Shown: positions 25,540-39,771 of the stretch, piece by piece
Position numbering within the stretch: the first letter of the stretch is position 1
Layout: the number at the start of each line of letters is the position of its first letter
Assembly: GCF_020687685.1 (NCBI RefSeq)
Contig: NZ_JAJEWM010000003.1
Span: forward strand, 248,001-312,000
DNA length: 64,000 nt
Direction: 5' to 3'
DNA from: Tessaracoccus sp. OS52
Lineage (GTDB): Bacteria > Actinomycetota > Actinomycetes > Propionibacteriales > Propionibacteriaceae
Notes under the pieces: generated by a model
Told to the model about the DNA's origin: nothing
Databases searched by the model: none
What the model saw: the letters and a program-made list of their open reading frames with translations, nothing else
Translations under genes and position numbers: made by a program

Positions 25540-26183
25540 CCCACGGAACACGATTCGACTTCCGTGTTCGTGAGATCCCCGACCTTCCAGACGCCATTCT
25601 CAGTGACAGCATCGATGGTCCAATGTATGAAGTTGGGCCGGTCGGCGGGCAGGATTGACTCTCGTGTGGCTTGATTGATCACGTCGGAGCCGGAGTTGTC
25701 AGTGCACGCCTGAAGGACCACGACTCTCCCTTCACCGCGATCTGAAGCCCTCGTGACCTCCAAAATGGTCCAGACGATGTCCCCCTCTTGAATCGCGCCT
25801 TTCGTACGCAGGTCCACAATCGCTCGGACATCTAGGTCCTGCGTTTGCCCGACGGTGATATTGGCGAGCAACTGCACCGGCAATTCCGGGTCTTTGCGGA
25901 GTTCATTCAGCAGCCGGAAGTACTCGTTCACCACCTCGCGCGCCGCCAACTGGTCGGCGTCGAGCGTCTCGCTCGGGCTGGGGCTGGGGCTGGGGGCTGG
26001 GCTCGGACTTGGGGTTGGGCTCTGCGGGAGTGTGGTTTCACGCGTTGGTGCTGGCGTATCACCAGGCACGGGTCCCCGGCCGGTGACGCTGGGTGTCGGC
26101 GGGGGTGCCGAGTCAGCCTCAGCGGTGCAGGCGGTCAGAGCACCGAGGCTCAGGATCAGGGCGGCGATCGTCGTGCACTTCAT
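25536..26183 (-). CDS. Lipoprotein with Ser/Pro-rich spacer
   Basis: 215 residues. The lipobox LTAC (LILSLGALTACTAEADS) fits lipid attachment at Cys20. Residues ~25-70 are a Ser/Pro/Thr spacer (SPTPSPSPAPSPSPSPSE). The C-terminal ~140 residues form a compact domain (LAAREVVNEYFRLLNELRKD to VGDLTNTEVESC) that resembles NTF2-like extracellular domains in pattern. It precedes and overlaps the PKD-like secreted protein, so the two are probably one surface unit. Confidence 0.7.
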   Translation of the reverse strand: MKCTTIAALILSLGALTACTAEADSAPPPTPSVTGRGPVPGDTPAPTRETTLPQSPTPSPSPAPSPSPSPSETLDADQLAAREVVNEYFRLLNELRKDPELPVQLLANITVGQTQDLDVRAIVDLRTKGAIQEGDIVWTILEVTRASDRGEGRVVVLQACTDNSGSDVINQATRESILPADRPNFIHWTIDAVTENGVWKVGDLTNTEVESCSVG

Positions 26184-26280
26184 GGGCTGCTCCGAGGCTT
26201 GGTCCGAACCGACGACCAGATCCTGCCAGCCGACCGGTCCACCAACGCGGCCAATCGGGGAGCTGTGGAAAACTATCCTC

Positions 26281-27213
26281 GTGGGAATCCTGCGCACCGT
26301 CACTCTGAACACCGGCTACGACGACTACTACACGGTCACGGGCTTCGACTGGGGTGGGCTCGGCCGCATGCACGCCTACCAGTCGGTGTGCTCCGGCAAG
26401 GGCGTCAGCTGTGCGCGCACCGCCGTCGCGCTCGGGCTGCCCACCAAGGCGTACGCGCTGGTGGGGGCCGAGGACCTGGACCATTACTCCGGTCGGCTGA
26501 GCGCGGAAGGCCTGCCGCATGACCTCGTCTCCGTGCCGGGCAGGACGCGCCACAATCTCACGCTCGTTGACGGCACGGGTGAGCAGGTCGCCGCCCACTT
26601 CGTCGCGGCTGGTTTCGACCTCACGGGCCCGGATGCCGTGGCGCCACTGGTCGAGCGGGTCGTCGTCGATGTCGTGCCCGGCGACGTGGTCACGCTCAAC
26701 GGGTCCACGCCGTCGGGGCTCCCGGACTCCACGTGGGCTGACCTCGCCCGGTCGTGCCTTGAGGCGGGCGCGCGGGTGGTCGTCGACGCCCAGAAAGCAG
26801 CCTTCCGCGAAGCGCTCAAGGTCCCTGGGCTAACGGCCTTCAAGCCCAACGACGACGAGATCGCGGCGCTGCCGGGCATAGCGGAGGCACCCGCCGAACT
26901 GCGCGTGAAGCTCGCGCTGGAACAACTCGCCGCCACGGGAGTTCGCATCCCGCTCGTGAGCCTCGGGGCCCGCGGCGTGGCGTTGCTGCGCGACGGCGAA
27001 CTCGCCACGATGTCCTGCCCGGTCGATTCGCCAATCCAGTCGGTCATGGCCGGTGATGCGTTCGTAGCGGGCCTCGTCTGGGGCCTGCTGCAGGACCGCG
27101 ACGAGGAGGACTGCATCAGGCACGGGCTCGCAGCCGCAGCAGCACACGTCTCGGGATTGACGGGTGAGGCCCTGCGCCTCCGCGCCGTCGAGAACCTGGA
27201 CCGCGTGGTCTGA
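26281..27213 (+). CDS. PfkB-family sugar kinase, 1-phosphofructokinase-like
   Basis: 310 residues. LRTVTLNTGYDDYYTV, GGLGRMHAYQSVCSGKGVSC (GKG loop) and the C-terminal catalytic MAGDAFVAGLVWGL (base Asp) follow the FruK/LacC layout, as does FKPNDDEIAAL. The normal FruK start motif TLNPA-x-D is TLNTGYDD, so the sugar may differ. No PTS gene adjoins it. It is convergent with the pentapeptide gene: TGATCA at 27211-27216 carries both stop codons. Confidence 0.8.
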   Translation: MGILRTVTLNTGYDDYYTVTGFDWGGLGRMHAYQSVCSGKGVSCARTAVALGLPTKAYALVGAEDLDHYSGRLSAEGLPHDLVSVPGRTRHNLTLVDGTGEQVAAHFVAAGFDLTGPDAVAPLVERVVVDVVPGDVVTLNGSTPSGLPDSTWADLARSCLEAGARVVVDAQKAAFREALKVPGLTAFKPNDDEIAALPGIAEAPAELRVKLALEQLAATGVRIPLVSLGARGVALLRDGELATMSCPVDSPIQSVMAGDAFVAGLVWGLLQDRDEEDCIRHGLAAAAAHVSGLTGEALRLRAVENLDRVV

Positions 27214-27876
27214 TCAGCCCACGCGGATGCCGAGCTCCGCGGCGATCTGCGGCGCGAGAAACATCAGCTGGTCCTCCGAGAGCGTCGCCCCGGCCAGCGA
27301 CACCCAGCCGGAGACGGCCGATAGCTCGGCCCCCCTGAGGTCGAAGTCGGCGACCTTCGAGTTGTGCACCGCGAGCGACCCGACCCGGCTCCCCGCGAAG
27401 GCGATCCGCTTCGCGTCAGCCTGCAGCAGGTCGAGCTCGTCGACGATGCAGTCGGTGAACGCGACGTCGAGGAGCTTGGAGCCGCGCAGGTTCAGGTAAC
27501 TGATGCGGCAGTTCCTGAAGTGGACGGCCTTGGCGTCGAGGTCAAAGGCCTCGACTGCGCCCAACCTGCAGCCGTCGAACTCCACGTCCCGCAGCGCCGA
27601 CCGGGCCATCCTCAGCACGGGCACCGCCAGGAGGTGGAAGCGGGTGTCCACGAACCGCGACGACGCCAGCGTCAGTTCGTCCACGACGACGTCGTCGAAC
27701 TCACATCCGTTGACGACGCTGCCCTTGCCCAAGTCCAGTTTGGTCGTGCGGAGACCTGCCCAACGGTGTGCGAACAGGTCGGCGTTGGGCTCCAGGGATC
27801 TGGCTTGTCCTTCGGTGAGGGTGCCGAAGTCAACGGCACGCAATTGCGGGGGTTTGGGTCCGTCCGAGCCTCGCAT
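27214..27876 (-). CDS. Pentapeptide-repeat protein
   Basis: 220 residues. Successive five-residue turns of the A(D/N)LXX type run through about residues 45-195 (KLDLGKGSVVNGCEFDDVVV, RFVDTRF, LNLRGSKLLDVAFTDC, FDLRGAELSA). This makes a right-handed quadrilateral helix. Some members protect DNA gyrase, but most, including this one, have no known target. No signal peptide, so it is cytoplasmic. Confidence 0.8.
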   Translation of the reverse strand: MRGSDGPKPPQLRAVDFGTLTEGQARSLEPNADLFAHRWAGLRTTKLDLGKGSVVNGCEFDDVVVDELTLASSRFVDTRFHLLAVPVLRMARSALRDVEFDGCRLGAVEAFDLDAKAVHFRNCRISYLNLRGSKLLDVAFTDCIVDELDLLQADAKRIAFAGSRVGSLAVHNSKVADFDLRGAELSAVSGWVSLAGATLSEDQLMFLAPQIAAELGIRVG

Positions 27877-28010
27877 CCCTCCACAGTAGAGGGCGCCCTC
27901 TCCTACCCGGCAGCCTGGACTACAACGGTTTCATAACGACTCCATCCTTCATCCCCTATTCGTCCGCCTGAGCGATTCTTTTGTCAGTGGTCCCACATAG
28001 CGTTGGTTCC

Positions 28011-29576
28011 ATGCACAAGGCGGCGCGGTACACGACGGCGGAGGTGGCGGATCTCCTGGATTCCGTCCTCGCCGTGGTGGACCACGCCCAGCGCAAGGAA
28101 CTCAGCCAGACGGAGCTGGTCGCGCTGATGCAACGTCTGCGGCGCGCCCGGGACAAGGTCGATGCGCTGGCCTCGGTGGTCACTGCGGAGGTGTCCGGAC
28201 GACGGGCGACGGAGTCGGTCCTCGGCACGCCGTTGGCGTCGGTCATGGCCGTCGACGAGGGGCTGGACATCAGGGACGCCGCGGCCGAACTGTTCGACGC
28301 CGCCCGGGTGAACTCCAACGAGGTGGTGCGTGACAAGGCCCTCGACGGCGAGTTGTCCCGCAAGCACGCCTCGGCCATCGGACGCGGCATGGCGAGTCTC
28401 CCCGCTGGCCTGACCAAGGAGCAGGACCGGGCCGCCCAGCAGGCGTTCATCCGTTACGCCTCCGAAGGGCTATCCCCGCGCAGACTGCAGGCGATGGGAC
28501 CGACGGTGCTGGCGGAAGTCGCACCCGACGTCGTCCCGACGCGAGAGGACTCGGTTTCCGCAGCCGAGGCCCGGCGCGAGCGGGCGGTGCAGAAGCGCTC
28601 CTTCAACTGGGGCGACGACGGCGACGGCTCGGTGTGGTTCCGCGGGTCCCTGCCTGAACTGGAGGCGCAGCCGCTCATCCGGATGGTCGAGGGGTATGTC
28701 GAGTCCGGCCGCCGGGCCGCTCGGGCCGACGCGGACGGACTGAAGTCTGTCGGCGCAGACGTCCGCGTTCAGCGCGAGCGGCGGCGGGCGGAGGCCGAGA
28801 TCACGCCGGACCAGCGGAGGGCCGACGGGCTGATCCGGCTGGTGGAGGACCACCGCGGGGCCCCAGCCTCGGCGGGAGACAGACCCCGGCTGGTGGTCAC
28901 CATCGCGGAGAAGGACCTGCGTCAAGGTGCGCTCGAAGCGGGGCTGCTCCCCAACGGGAACCCACTGAGCGCTGGAGAACTACGACGGGCAGTGTGTGAC
29001 GCCGGACTGATGCCGGTGGTCCTTGGCGGCGGTTCCGAGATCCTCGACGTCGGCACCGAGCGTCGCCTGGTGACGCCCGAAATTCGCAGGGCCCTCTCCA
29101 TGCGCGACGGCGGCTGCATCTTCCCCAACTGCCAGCGGTCGGACGCTGGTTGCGAGGCCCACCACGTGGTCCCTTGGTGGGCGGGCGGCCCTACGTCACT
29201 GCAGAACCTGGTTCTCGTGTGTCCGCACCACCACAAGCTGCTCGAACCGAATCGATTCGGGCGGGGTGATCGGTGGAGCGTCACGTTCGAACCCGGTACC
29301 GGCAAGCCACGAGCCGTGCCCCCGGACCGGATGAAGAGGTATCGGGAACACGGCCGCGGGGGTCCACAAACCCACCCACCGGACCCAACAAACCCAACCG
29401 ACGCAAAGCCCCCACCGACCCGGCCGGATCCAGCACACCCGTTTGGCCCTCCTGACCCACCGGACCCAACAGACCCACCGACCCGGCCGGATCCAGCACA
29501 CCCGTTTGGCCCTCCTGACCCACCGGACCCAACAGACCCACCGACCCACGGGACACACCGGACACCGGACGGTTGA
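28011..29576 (+). CDS. DUF222 protein with HNH endonuclease domain
   Basis: 521 residues. The N-terminal ~330 residues match DUF222 (the mycobacterial 13E12 repeat family). The HNH nuclease follows at ~370-425: CIFPNCQR, then CEAHHVVPWWAGGPTSLQNL and VLVCPHHHKLLE, with zinc Cys and the HH-N-H active site intact. The last ~75 residues are Pro/Asp/Thr-rich and contain an exact 63-base tandem duplication. The family is multicopy in many actinobacteria and may be a mobile or homing-type nuclease. The start ATG 28011 was preferred over an in-frame start 30 bases upstream. Confidence 0.88.
   Translation: MHKAARYTTAEVADLLDSVLAVVDHAQRKELSQTELVALMQRLRRARDKVDALASVVTAEVSGRRATESVLGTPLASVMAVDEGLDIRDAAAELFDAARVNSNEVVRDKALDGELSRKHASAIGRGMASLPAGLTKEQDRAAQQAFIRYASEGLSPRRLQAMGPTVLAEVAPDVVPTREDSVSAAEARRERAVQKRSFNWGDDGDGSVWFRGSLPELEAQPLIRMVEGYVESGRRAARADADGLKSVGADVRVQRERRRAEAEITPDQRRADGLIRLVEDHRGAPASAGDRPRLVVTIAEKDLRQGALEAGLLPNGNPLSAGELRRAVCDAGLMPVVLGGGSEILDVGTERRLVTPEIRRALSMRDGGCIFPNCQRSDAGCEAHHVVPWWAGGPTSLQNLVLVCPHHHKLLEPNRFGRGDRWSVTFEPGTGKPRAVPPDRMKRYREHGRGGPQTHPPDPTNPTDAKPPPTRPDPAHPFGPPDPPDPTDPPTRPDPAHPFGPPDPPDPTDPPTHGTHRTPDG
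29412..29537 (+). repeat. Two exact 63-base tandem repeats inside the HNH gene
   Basis: Units start at 29412 and 29475, and a third partial unit begins at 29538. Each full unit encodes 21 residues including TRPDPAHPFGPPDPPDP. The exact identity means a recent duplication, and the length being a multiple of three keeps the frame. Confidence 0.9.
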
Positions 29577-29624
29577 GCGTCCATCGATGAACATCCGATC
29601 GGTGCTTGTCACTATCGTTCTGTC

Positions 29625-30590
29625 ATGCCTTTGACTGACATTTCACTCGACGCCCTCCGCGCCTTCCGCCCCGACGTCGACGAGCCTGCAGACTTCGATT
29701 CATTCTGGGAGAACACACTGGCTGAGTCGCGCGCTGCCGGGGGCGCCGTCGAGCTCGCCCCGGCCGACACCCCCATCACCCAGCTCATCGTCGAGGACCT
29801 GACCTTCCCCGGCTACAACGGCGAGCCCATCCGCGCGTGGGTCACCCGGCCGCGCAGCGCCGACGCCCTGCCCGCGGTCGTCGAATACATCGGCTACAAC
29901 GGTGGCCGCGGCATCCCCGGCGAGCGCCTCCAGTGGGCTTCGGCCGGTTACGTCCACGTCCTCATGGACACGCGCGGCCAGGGCAGCGGCTGGGGCACCG
30001 GCGGCCACACCCCGGACCCACACGGCTCCGGCAGCGCCGTCGCCGGCTTCATGACCCGGGGCATCTCACATCCTGACACCTACTTCTACCGGCGCGTCTA
30101 CACCGACGGCGTCCGGCTCATCGACGCCGTGAAGGAACTCCCGTTCGTCGATGCCAGCCGCATCGCGGTCACCGGAACCAGCCAGGGTGGGGGCATCTCG
30201 CTGGCTGTCGGCGGGCTCGTCGAGGGCCTCGTGGGCGTCATGCCCGACGTGCCGTACCTGTGCGCATTCCGGCGGGCCACCGAACTCACTCCGCAGGCTC
30301 CGTTCACAGAAATCACCCAGTACCTGGCCGCCCACCGCGGACAGGAGGACACGGTGTTCAACACGCTGTCCTACTTCGATGGCGTGAACTTCGCACGCCG
30401 CATCCTCTCCCCCAGCCTGTTCTCGGTGGCGCTGATGGACCCGATCGTCCTGCCCTCGACCGTGTTCGCCGCCTACAACCACTTGGCGGCCGAGGACCGC
30501 GAGATCGCCGTCTACCCCTACAACGGGCACGAGGGTGGTCAGGCCTACCAGTGGCTCCGGCAGACCGGCTGGCTCGCCGCCCGGATCTGA
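29625..30590 (+). CDS. CE7 acetyl xylan esterase / cephalosporin-C deacetylase
   Basis: 321 residues, normal for the family. The RGQ motif (MDTRGQGSGWG), the nucleophile elbow GTSQGGG and the C-terminal HE motif (YNGHEGG) are present, with the acid Asp in LMDPIVLPST. It removes acetyl groups from short xylo-oligosaccharides or related esters. No signal peptide, so it acts inside the cell, presumably on imported sugars. ATG 29625 begins with the usual family N-terminus MPLTDISLDALRAFRPDVD. Confidence 0.92.
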   Translation: MPLTDISLDALRAFRPDVDEPADFDSFWENTLAESRAAGGAVELAPADTPITQLIVEDLTFPGYNGEPIRAWVTRPRSADALPAVVEYIGYNGGRGIPGERLQWASAGYVHVLMDTRGQGSGWGTGGHTPDPHGSGSAVAGFMTRGISHPDTYFYRRVYTDGVRLIDAVKELPFVDASRIAVTGTSQGGGISLAVGGLVEGLVGVMPDVPYLCAFRRATELTPQAPFTEITQYLAAHRGQEDTVFNTLSYFDGVNFARRILSPSLFSVALMDPIVLPSTVFAAYNHLAAEDREIAVYPYNGHEGGQAYQWLRQTGWLAARI

Positions 30591-30652
30591 CCCCGCGGCG
30601 ACGCTCCGGCAGGCGCCCTGCCAGGCCGGAGCCGCTGCCAGCTTTGACCTGC

Positions 30653-30680
30653 CCCGGCCGGGCGGGAGCGCCCGGCCGGG
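30653..30680. terminator. Bidirectional terminator between CE7 esterase and ppdK
   Basis: A perfect 12-base GC stem (30653-30664 with 30669-30680), loop of 4, lies between two convergent genes, 8 bases beyond the ppdK stop. Confidence 0.75.
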
Positions 30681-30687
30681 ATCGGGA

Positions 30688-33339
<2,652 letters not shown>

Positions 33340-33468
33340 TTGATCTCCTTCGACCACATATCGGGACGCCGTCGTCCCCTGTCAGCCCAGCCTAGGACCT
33401 CAGCGGGGCGATCAAGGTGCGGGGTCGAATAATGTTGCACATCCGTCAACCCGACGAAGCAACGCCCC

Positions 33469-34347
33469 TCAGCGCTCCGGCCGGACCACCCCCGGCACCT
33501 GCCGCAGTGAGGCGCCGACGCGCTTGGCGCGGCTCTCAACGAGGTCCAGGATGCGTGAGGCAAGCTCCTCGAGAGCGACCCCGGTGGTGTCGACGATCGG
33601 ACAGCGCAGCCGCTGCTGGACCTGCCGGATCTCGAAGAGCTCCTCGTAGATCCGGTCGAGGTCGGCGTACCCGTCACGCGTGCCGAACCCGCCCATGCCG
33701 CGGACGCGCTCACCCCGGATCTTCTGCAGTTGGGTGGCCTCCATGGTCAGGCCGACGATGCGCCACTTGTCGACGCTGAACAACTCCTGGGGCGGTTCGA
33801 TCCCGGGGACGAGCGGGACGTTCGCCGTCTTGAAGCCCAGGTAGCCCAGGTACATCGACAACGGCGTCTTGCCCGAGCGCGACGCCCCCACCAGCACGAT
33901 GTCGGCCTGCCGAAGCGCCCCCGGCGCGGCCCCGTCGTCGTTGCGGACGGCGAAGTCGATGGCCGCGATCCGTGTGAAGTAATCGGCCTCCACGCCGACG
34001 GGGCGGCGGGCAACGGCGTCGGCGGCGGCCCCCGAGGCCTGCTCGATGGCGCGCACCGTGCTGGTCATGAGGTCGACGTGGGGGACGCCGAGGTCGTCAC
34101 AGATCTGTTCGACCAGGTCCACGAGTTCCTGCTCGACGAGGGTGAACAGGACGACGCTGGGCTTGCCGTGCCGCTCCCGGAGACCCGCCAGCGCGTCGTG
34201 CACCGTCTCCCTGGTGGTCATCCTGCGGTGCCGGACGAGCTTGACCTCCTGCCCCGGGAACTGGGCGACGGCGGCCCGCGCGATGCGCACGGCGGACTCA
34301 CCGGAGGAGTCGGCGACGATGTGGATCTCCAGCGGCTCTGCTGACAT
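33469..34347 (-). CDS. ppsR: PPDK regulatory kinase/phosphorylase (DUF299)
   Basis: 292 residues. The P-loop GASRSGKTPLSMYLG and the phrases HIVADSSGESAVRIARA and GLTMEATQLQKIR are typical of the bifunctional regulator family, which inactivates PPDK by ADP-dependent Thr phosphorylation and reactivates it by Pi-dependent removal. The in-frame upstream extension to 34674 is not conserved in style, so ATG 34347 is taken. Its place directly upstream of ppdK confirms the partner. Confidence 0.93.
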   Translation of the reverse strand: MSAEPLEIHIVADSSGESAVRIARAAVAQFPGQEVKLVRHRRMTTRETVHDALAGLRERHGKPSVVLFTLVEQELVDLVEQICDDLGVPHVDLMTSTVRAIEQASGAAADAVARRPVGVEADYFTRIAAIDFAVRNDDGAAPGALRQADIVLVGASRSGKTPLSMYLGYLGFKTANVPLVPGIEPPQELFSVDKWRIVGLTMEATQLQKIRGERVRGMGGFGTRDGYADLDRIYEELFEIRQVQQRLRCPIVDTTGVALEELASRILDLVESRAKRVGASLRQVPGVVRPER

Positions 34348-34470
34348 GGGCCAAATGTAGCCGTGGACGGCGTCGAATCCCGGGGGCACCTCCCCTGGAC
34401 CCATGGACGGGACTAGGCTTGGCGAAAGGGCGCCGAGGGCGACGCCCGACTCGACGAGGAGGCTGTTTTC

Positions 34471-34875
34471 ATGGAATCTGTCGCCCAGGAGACGAGCGAT
34501 ACGAAGAGTGTGAAGGTGACCCGTGTGGTGGATCACCCGCTCCCCACAGTCTGGGACACCTTGATTGGGCCCGCCGGCGCGGGCGCACTGCTGGGCGAGG
34601 GCGGTGAGTTCGGGAACAAGGGAGAGGACTGGCGCTCCAATGACGGCACCTATGGCGTGACGCGCAGCTTCCACCCGCGGGAGCAGATCCGCTTCTCATG
34701 GCATGCCAGTGAGGGCGCGGCGGCCACGATGGTCGACGTCCAGGTCAAGCCGGAGGGCGACGGCCGCACTGCCGTCAGCCTTTCCCACGAGCACCTGCCC
34801 AGAGAGGTCGACGAGGAGCAGCTGACGAGGCGCTGGGAGGCGGCGCTCGACCGCATCGCGAGCGCGACACCCTAG
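34471..34875 (+). CDS. SRPBCC/AHSA1-like small protein
   Basis: 134 residues. VKVTRVVDHPLPTVWDTLIG, GTYGVTRSFHPREQIRFSWH, TMVDVQVKPEGDGRTAVSLS and RWEAALDRIASA have the pattern of the START-like fold of AHSA1 proteins, which bind hydrophobic ligands or act as cochaperones. No specific ligand can be given. GAGGAGG lies 8 bases ahead of the ATG. A hairpin with a T-run follows. Confidence 0.78.
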   Translation: MESVAQETSDTKSVKVTRVVDHPLPTVWDTLIGPAGAGALLGEGGEFGNKGEDWRSNDGTYGVTRSFHPREQIRFSWHASEGAAATMVDVQVKPEGDGRTAVSLSHEHLPREVDEEQLTRRWEAALDRIASATP

Positions 34876-34885
34876 AACCAGCCAG

Positions 34886-34922
34886 GCGGCCCGGATGATC
34901 CTCATCTGGGCCGCGATGCTTT
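34886..34922 (+). terminator. Terminator after SRPBCC gene
   Basis: A 13-base stem with a single G-T pair (34886-34898 with 34902-34914), loop of 3, followed within 5 bases by TTTT. Confidence 0.7.
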
Positions 34923-35018
34923 TGCCAGACCCCGCGGGTCCGCTTGGAAGCACGGGGCGTAACATCCGGAATCAATGGGCGACGAAGCCCTCGTTACACC
35001 TTGTCAGGAGTGGTCTGA

Positions 35019-37541
<2,523 letters not shown>

Positions 37542-37552
37542 CACGTAACAGG

Positions 37553-37614
37553 CGTGGCGGGCAGCGTCACGATGGGCTCCGACGGAGGACCGCATCGTGA
37601 AGCTGCCCGCCACG
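37553..37614. terminator. Long hairpin after hppA
   Basis: Two 22-base arms (37553-37574 and 37593-37614) match at 21 positions. The 18-base loop contains a further short stem (CTCC/GGAG). It begins 11 bases after the hppA stop. It is much longer than a usual terminator but most simply ends hppA transcription. Confidence 0.6.
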
Positions 37615-37753
37615 TCGTTCGCGGCGCGTGCGCATGGCGACCCAAGTTGCCCAAGGTGGCGCCGCAACTTGTCCGCAGACGCCAGCCCAGGTTCCGCCCG
37701 AGCGCTCCCCTGCTCTGGCACAGTGAGGAGGGATCTTCCAGAAAGGACCAGCC

Positions 37754-38413
37754 TTGACGAACAACCCCAACGACCAGAACCCCAACGACCCCTACAACCA
37801 GCCCTCGGGCAACCCCGGCTACGAGCAGCCAGGCCCGGCTTTCGACCAGCAGGGAAACCAGCCCGCAGGGGCTCCCACGCCCAATCCCTACGCCGGCCAG
37901 TGGGGCTCCGAGTACGGGGCCGGCCAGGCGGGGCCCTCCGCAGACCAGCCCTGGGCCCCCAACCAGCAACAGCCGCAGCAACAGGACGCCTACGGCAACG
38001 CGGGCTACGGCGGTCCGGCCTACGGCAACACCGACTACGGCCATGCTGACTACAGCAACGCAGGCTATGTGGCACCGGGGGGATACGGGTACGCGGACGG
38101 CCCGGGAGGCGCCGCCGTTTCCAGCAGCAAGGGCTTCTTCGGTGCGCTGTTCGACTTCAGCTTCAACCACTTCGTCACCCCGAAGATCATCAAGATCGTC
38201 TACGTCGTCATGACCGCGCTGATCGCCCTGGGCTTCCTGGGATTCCTGATCGTGGCCCTGTTCACCGGAGACGTGCTGAACATCATCGGGACGCTCATCT
38301 TCGGCCCCATCGTCGCCATCTTCTACCTCGCCATCATGCGGATGTCGCTCGAGATGTACTACGCGGTGATTCGCATCTCCGAGGACGTGCACAGGCGCCT
38401 GCCCAGGCAGTGA
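37754..38413 (+). CDS. DUF4282 membrane protein with Gln/Asn/Tyr-rich N-terminus
   Basis: 219 residues. The first ~120 are low-complexity (GYEQPGPAFDQQGNQ, then GGPAYGNTDYGHADY) and probably disordered in the cytoplasm. Two helices follow (KIVYVVMTALIALGFLGFLI, and a second near FGPIVAIFYLAIM), with the DUF4282 ending MRMSLEMYYAVIRISEDVHR. The start is TTG 37754, with AAAGGA 6 bases upstream. Function unknown. Confidence 0.78.
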   Translation: MTNNPNDQNPNDPYNQPSGNPGYEQPGPAFDQQGNQPAGAPTPNPYAGQWGSEYGAGQAGPSADQPWAPNQQQPQQQDAYGNAGYGGPAYGNTDYGHADYSNAGYVAPGGYGYADGPGGAAVSSSKGFFGALFDFSFNHFVTPKIIKIVYVVMTALIALGFLGFLIVALFTGDVLNIIGTLIFGPIVAIFYLAIMRMSLEMYYAVIRISEDVHRRLPRQ

Positions 38414-38422
38414 CCCACTTGG

Positions 38423-39694
38423 TCAGGACGGCCCTCGGCGCACCGCGTCGGGGGCCGTTTCCATCCCTATTGGGACCCGTGGCCGGAACAACCACAACGC
38501 CGCGACGAAGAGCAGCCCCCAGAGCACGTAGGAGTTCCCGGCCACCCGCTGCCACAAGCCCCACTCGAGCTCAAGCCCATCCCTGCTGGGCACGTTCCAG
38601 ATGCCACGGCTGTAGAACGCCACCACACCGGCGGCCACGACGAGGGCCAACCAGACCTGCACCCCGCCCCGTCGCTCCAGGGCCCACGCCGTCAGCACCA
38701 GCAGCGCCGGCACTGCCCACACCCAGTGGTGCGCCCACGACACCGGGGACGCGAGCAGAGCATAGACACCCATGACCACCATCGCGACCGCGTCCTCACC
38801 ACCCCTGAACAGCAACCGCATCAGCACCAGCGAACTGAGCCCGAGGCCCGCGCAGACGACGAACCAGACCACGCTCGTGGCTGTCTCGCCCAGCGCGAGC
38901 CGGTGGAGGAGACCGTTGAGTGACTGGTTGGACACGTACTCCAGATCACCGATGCGCGTCGGGTCGGAGAGCGTCTCGGTCCAGTACTGCACCGAGGGTC
39001 CCCACGCGAGCAGGAACCCGATCCCCGTGAAGAGGACGGCAGCGGCAACCCCCGTCACCAGTGCCCGCCAGTCCTTGCGCATGAGGAAGTAGGCCAGGAA
39101 GACCGCGGGCGTGAGCTTGATCGCCATCGCCAGTCCCACCAGCGACCCCTGCCACCACTTGCCCCGCCCCAGGATCACGTCGGCGACCACCAGCGCCATC
39201 AGGACTACGTTGACCTGGCCGAACTCCACGGTCTCGCGCACGGGGATGATCCACAACAGCACCGACGACAGCCCCACAGCCACCCAGGCCGCGTCGGCCT
39301 TCCCGAGCCGGAAGGACTCCCGCGCCACCAGCCACACGACAAGCACCAGTGCCAGCAACGTCACCAGCGTGAAGACGACGTTGGCCGCCCGCAGCGGCAG
39401 CCACGTCAGGGGCACGAACAGGACGGCGGCGATGGGCGGGTAGGTGAACGGGAGGTTCGCGCCGACCTGGGTGTCGGGGAGGCGGCCGTAGAGGTCGCCG
39501 CCGTCGCGGAACACCTGCGCCCCCAGCCGATAGACGTCGAGGTCTATTCGGTACGGGATCCACGGGTCTGTCCCGGGGATCCCGAACATGAGGCAGTAGA
39601 AGCCCCAGAGCAGGAACAGCAGCGCCCCGGCTCTGGCGAGGCGCGACGCGAGGTAGCGCTCGGTGAGCCACACCGCCGGACGGGCACGTTGCAT
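38423..39694 (-). CDS. GT87 polyprenyl-phosphate-dependent glycosyltransferase
   Basis: 423 residues, about ten helices. RIDLDVYRLGAQVFRDGGDL holds the luminal Asp residues expected at the PimE-type active site, followed by FTYPPIAAVLF. The family uses polyprenyl-phosphate-mannose or -arabinose to add sugars outside the membrane, to lipoglycans or mannosylated proteins. A paralogue with the same motifs lies at 59906-61159. It is convergent with the DUF4282 gene and divergent from the FemX gene. Confidence 0.85.
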   Translation of the reverse strand: MQRARPAVWLTERYLASRLARAGALLFLLWGFYCLMFGIPGTDPWIPYRIDLDVYRLGAQVFRDGGDLYGRLPDTQVGANLPFTYPPIAAVLFVPLTWLPLRAANVVFTLVTLLALVLVVWLVARESFRLGKADAAWVAVGLSSVLLWIIPVRETVEFGQVNVVLMALVVADVILGRGKWWQGSLVGLAMAIKLTPAVFLAYFLMRKDWRALVTGVAAAVLFTGIGFLLAWGPSVQYWTETLSDPTRIGDLEYVSNQSLNGLLHRLALGETATSVVWFVVCAGLGLSSLVLMRLLFRGGEDAVAMVVMGVYALLASPVSWAHHWVWAVPALLVLTAWALERRGGVQVWLALVVAAGVVAFYSRGIWNVPSRDGLELEWGLWQRVAGNSYVLWGLLFVAALWLFRPRVPIGMETAPDAVRRGPS

Positions 39695-39771
39695 GTGGAT
39701 CAGTATGGCCGGATTCGCCCACCCGGCCAGCCCGCACCACCGTCGACGGCCCAGCCGGGTAGGTTGGTTGC

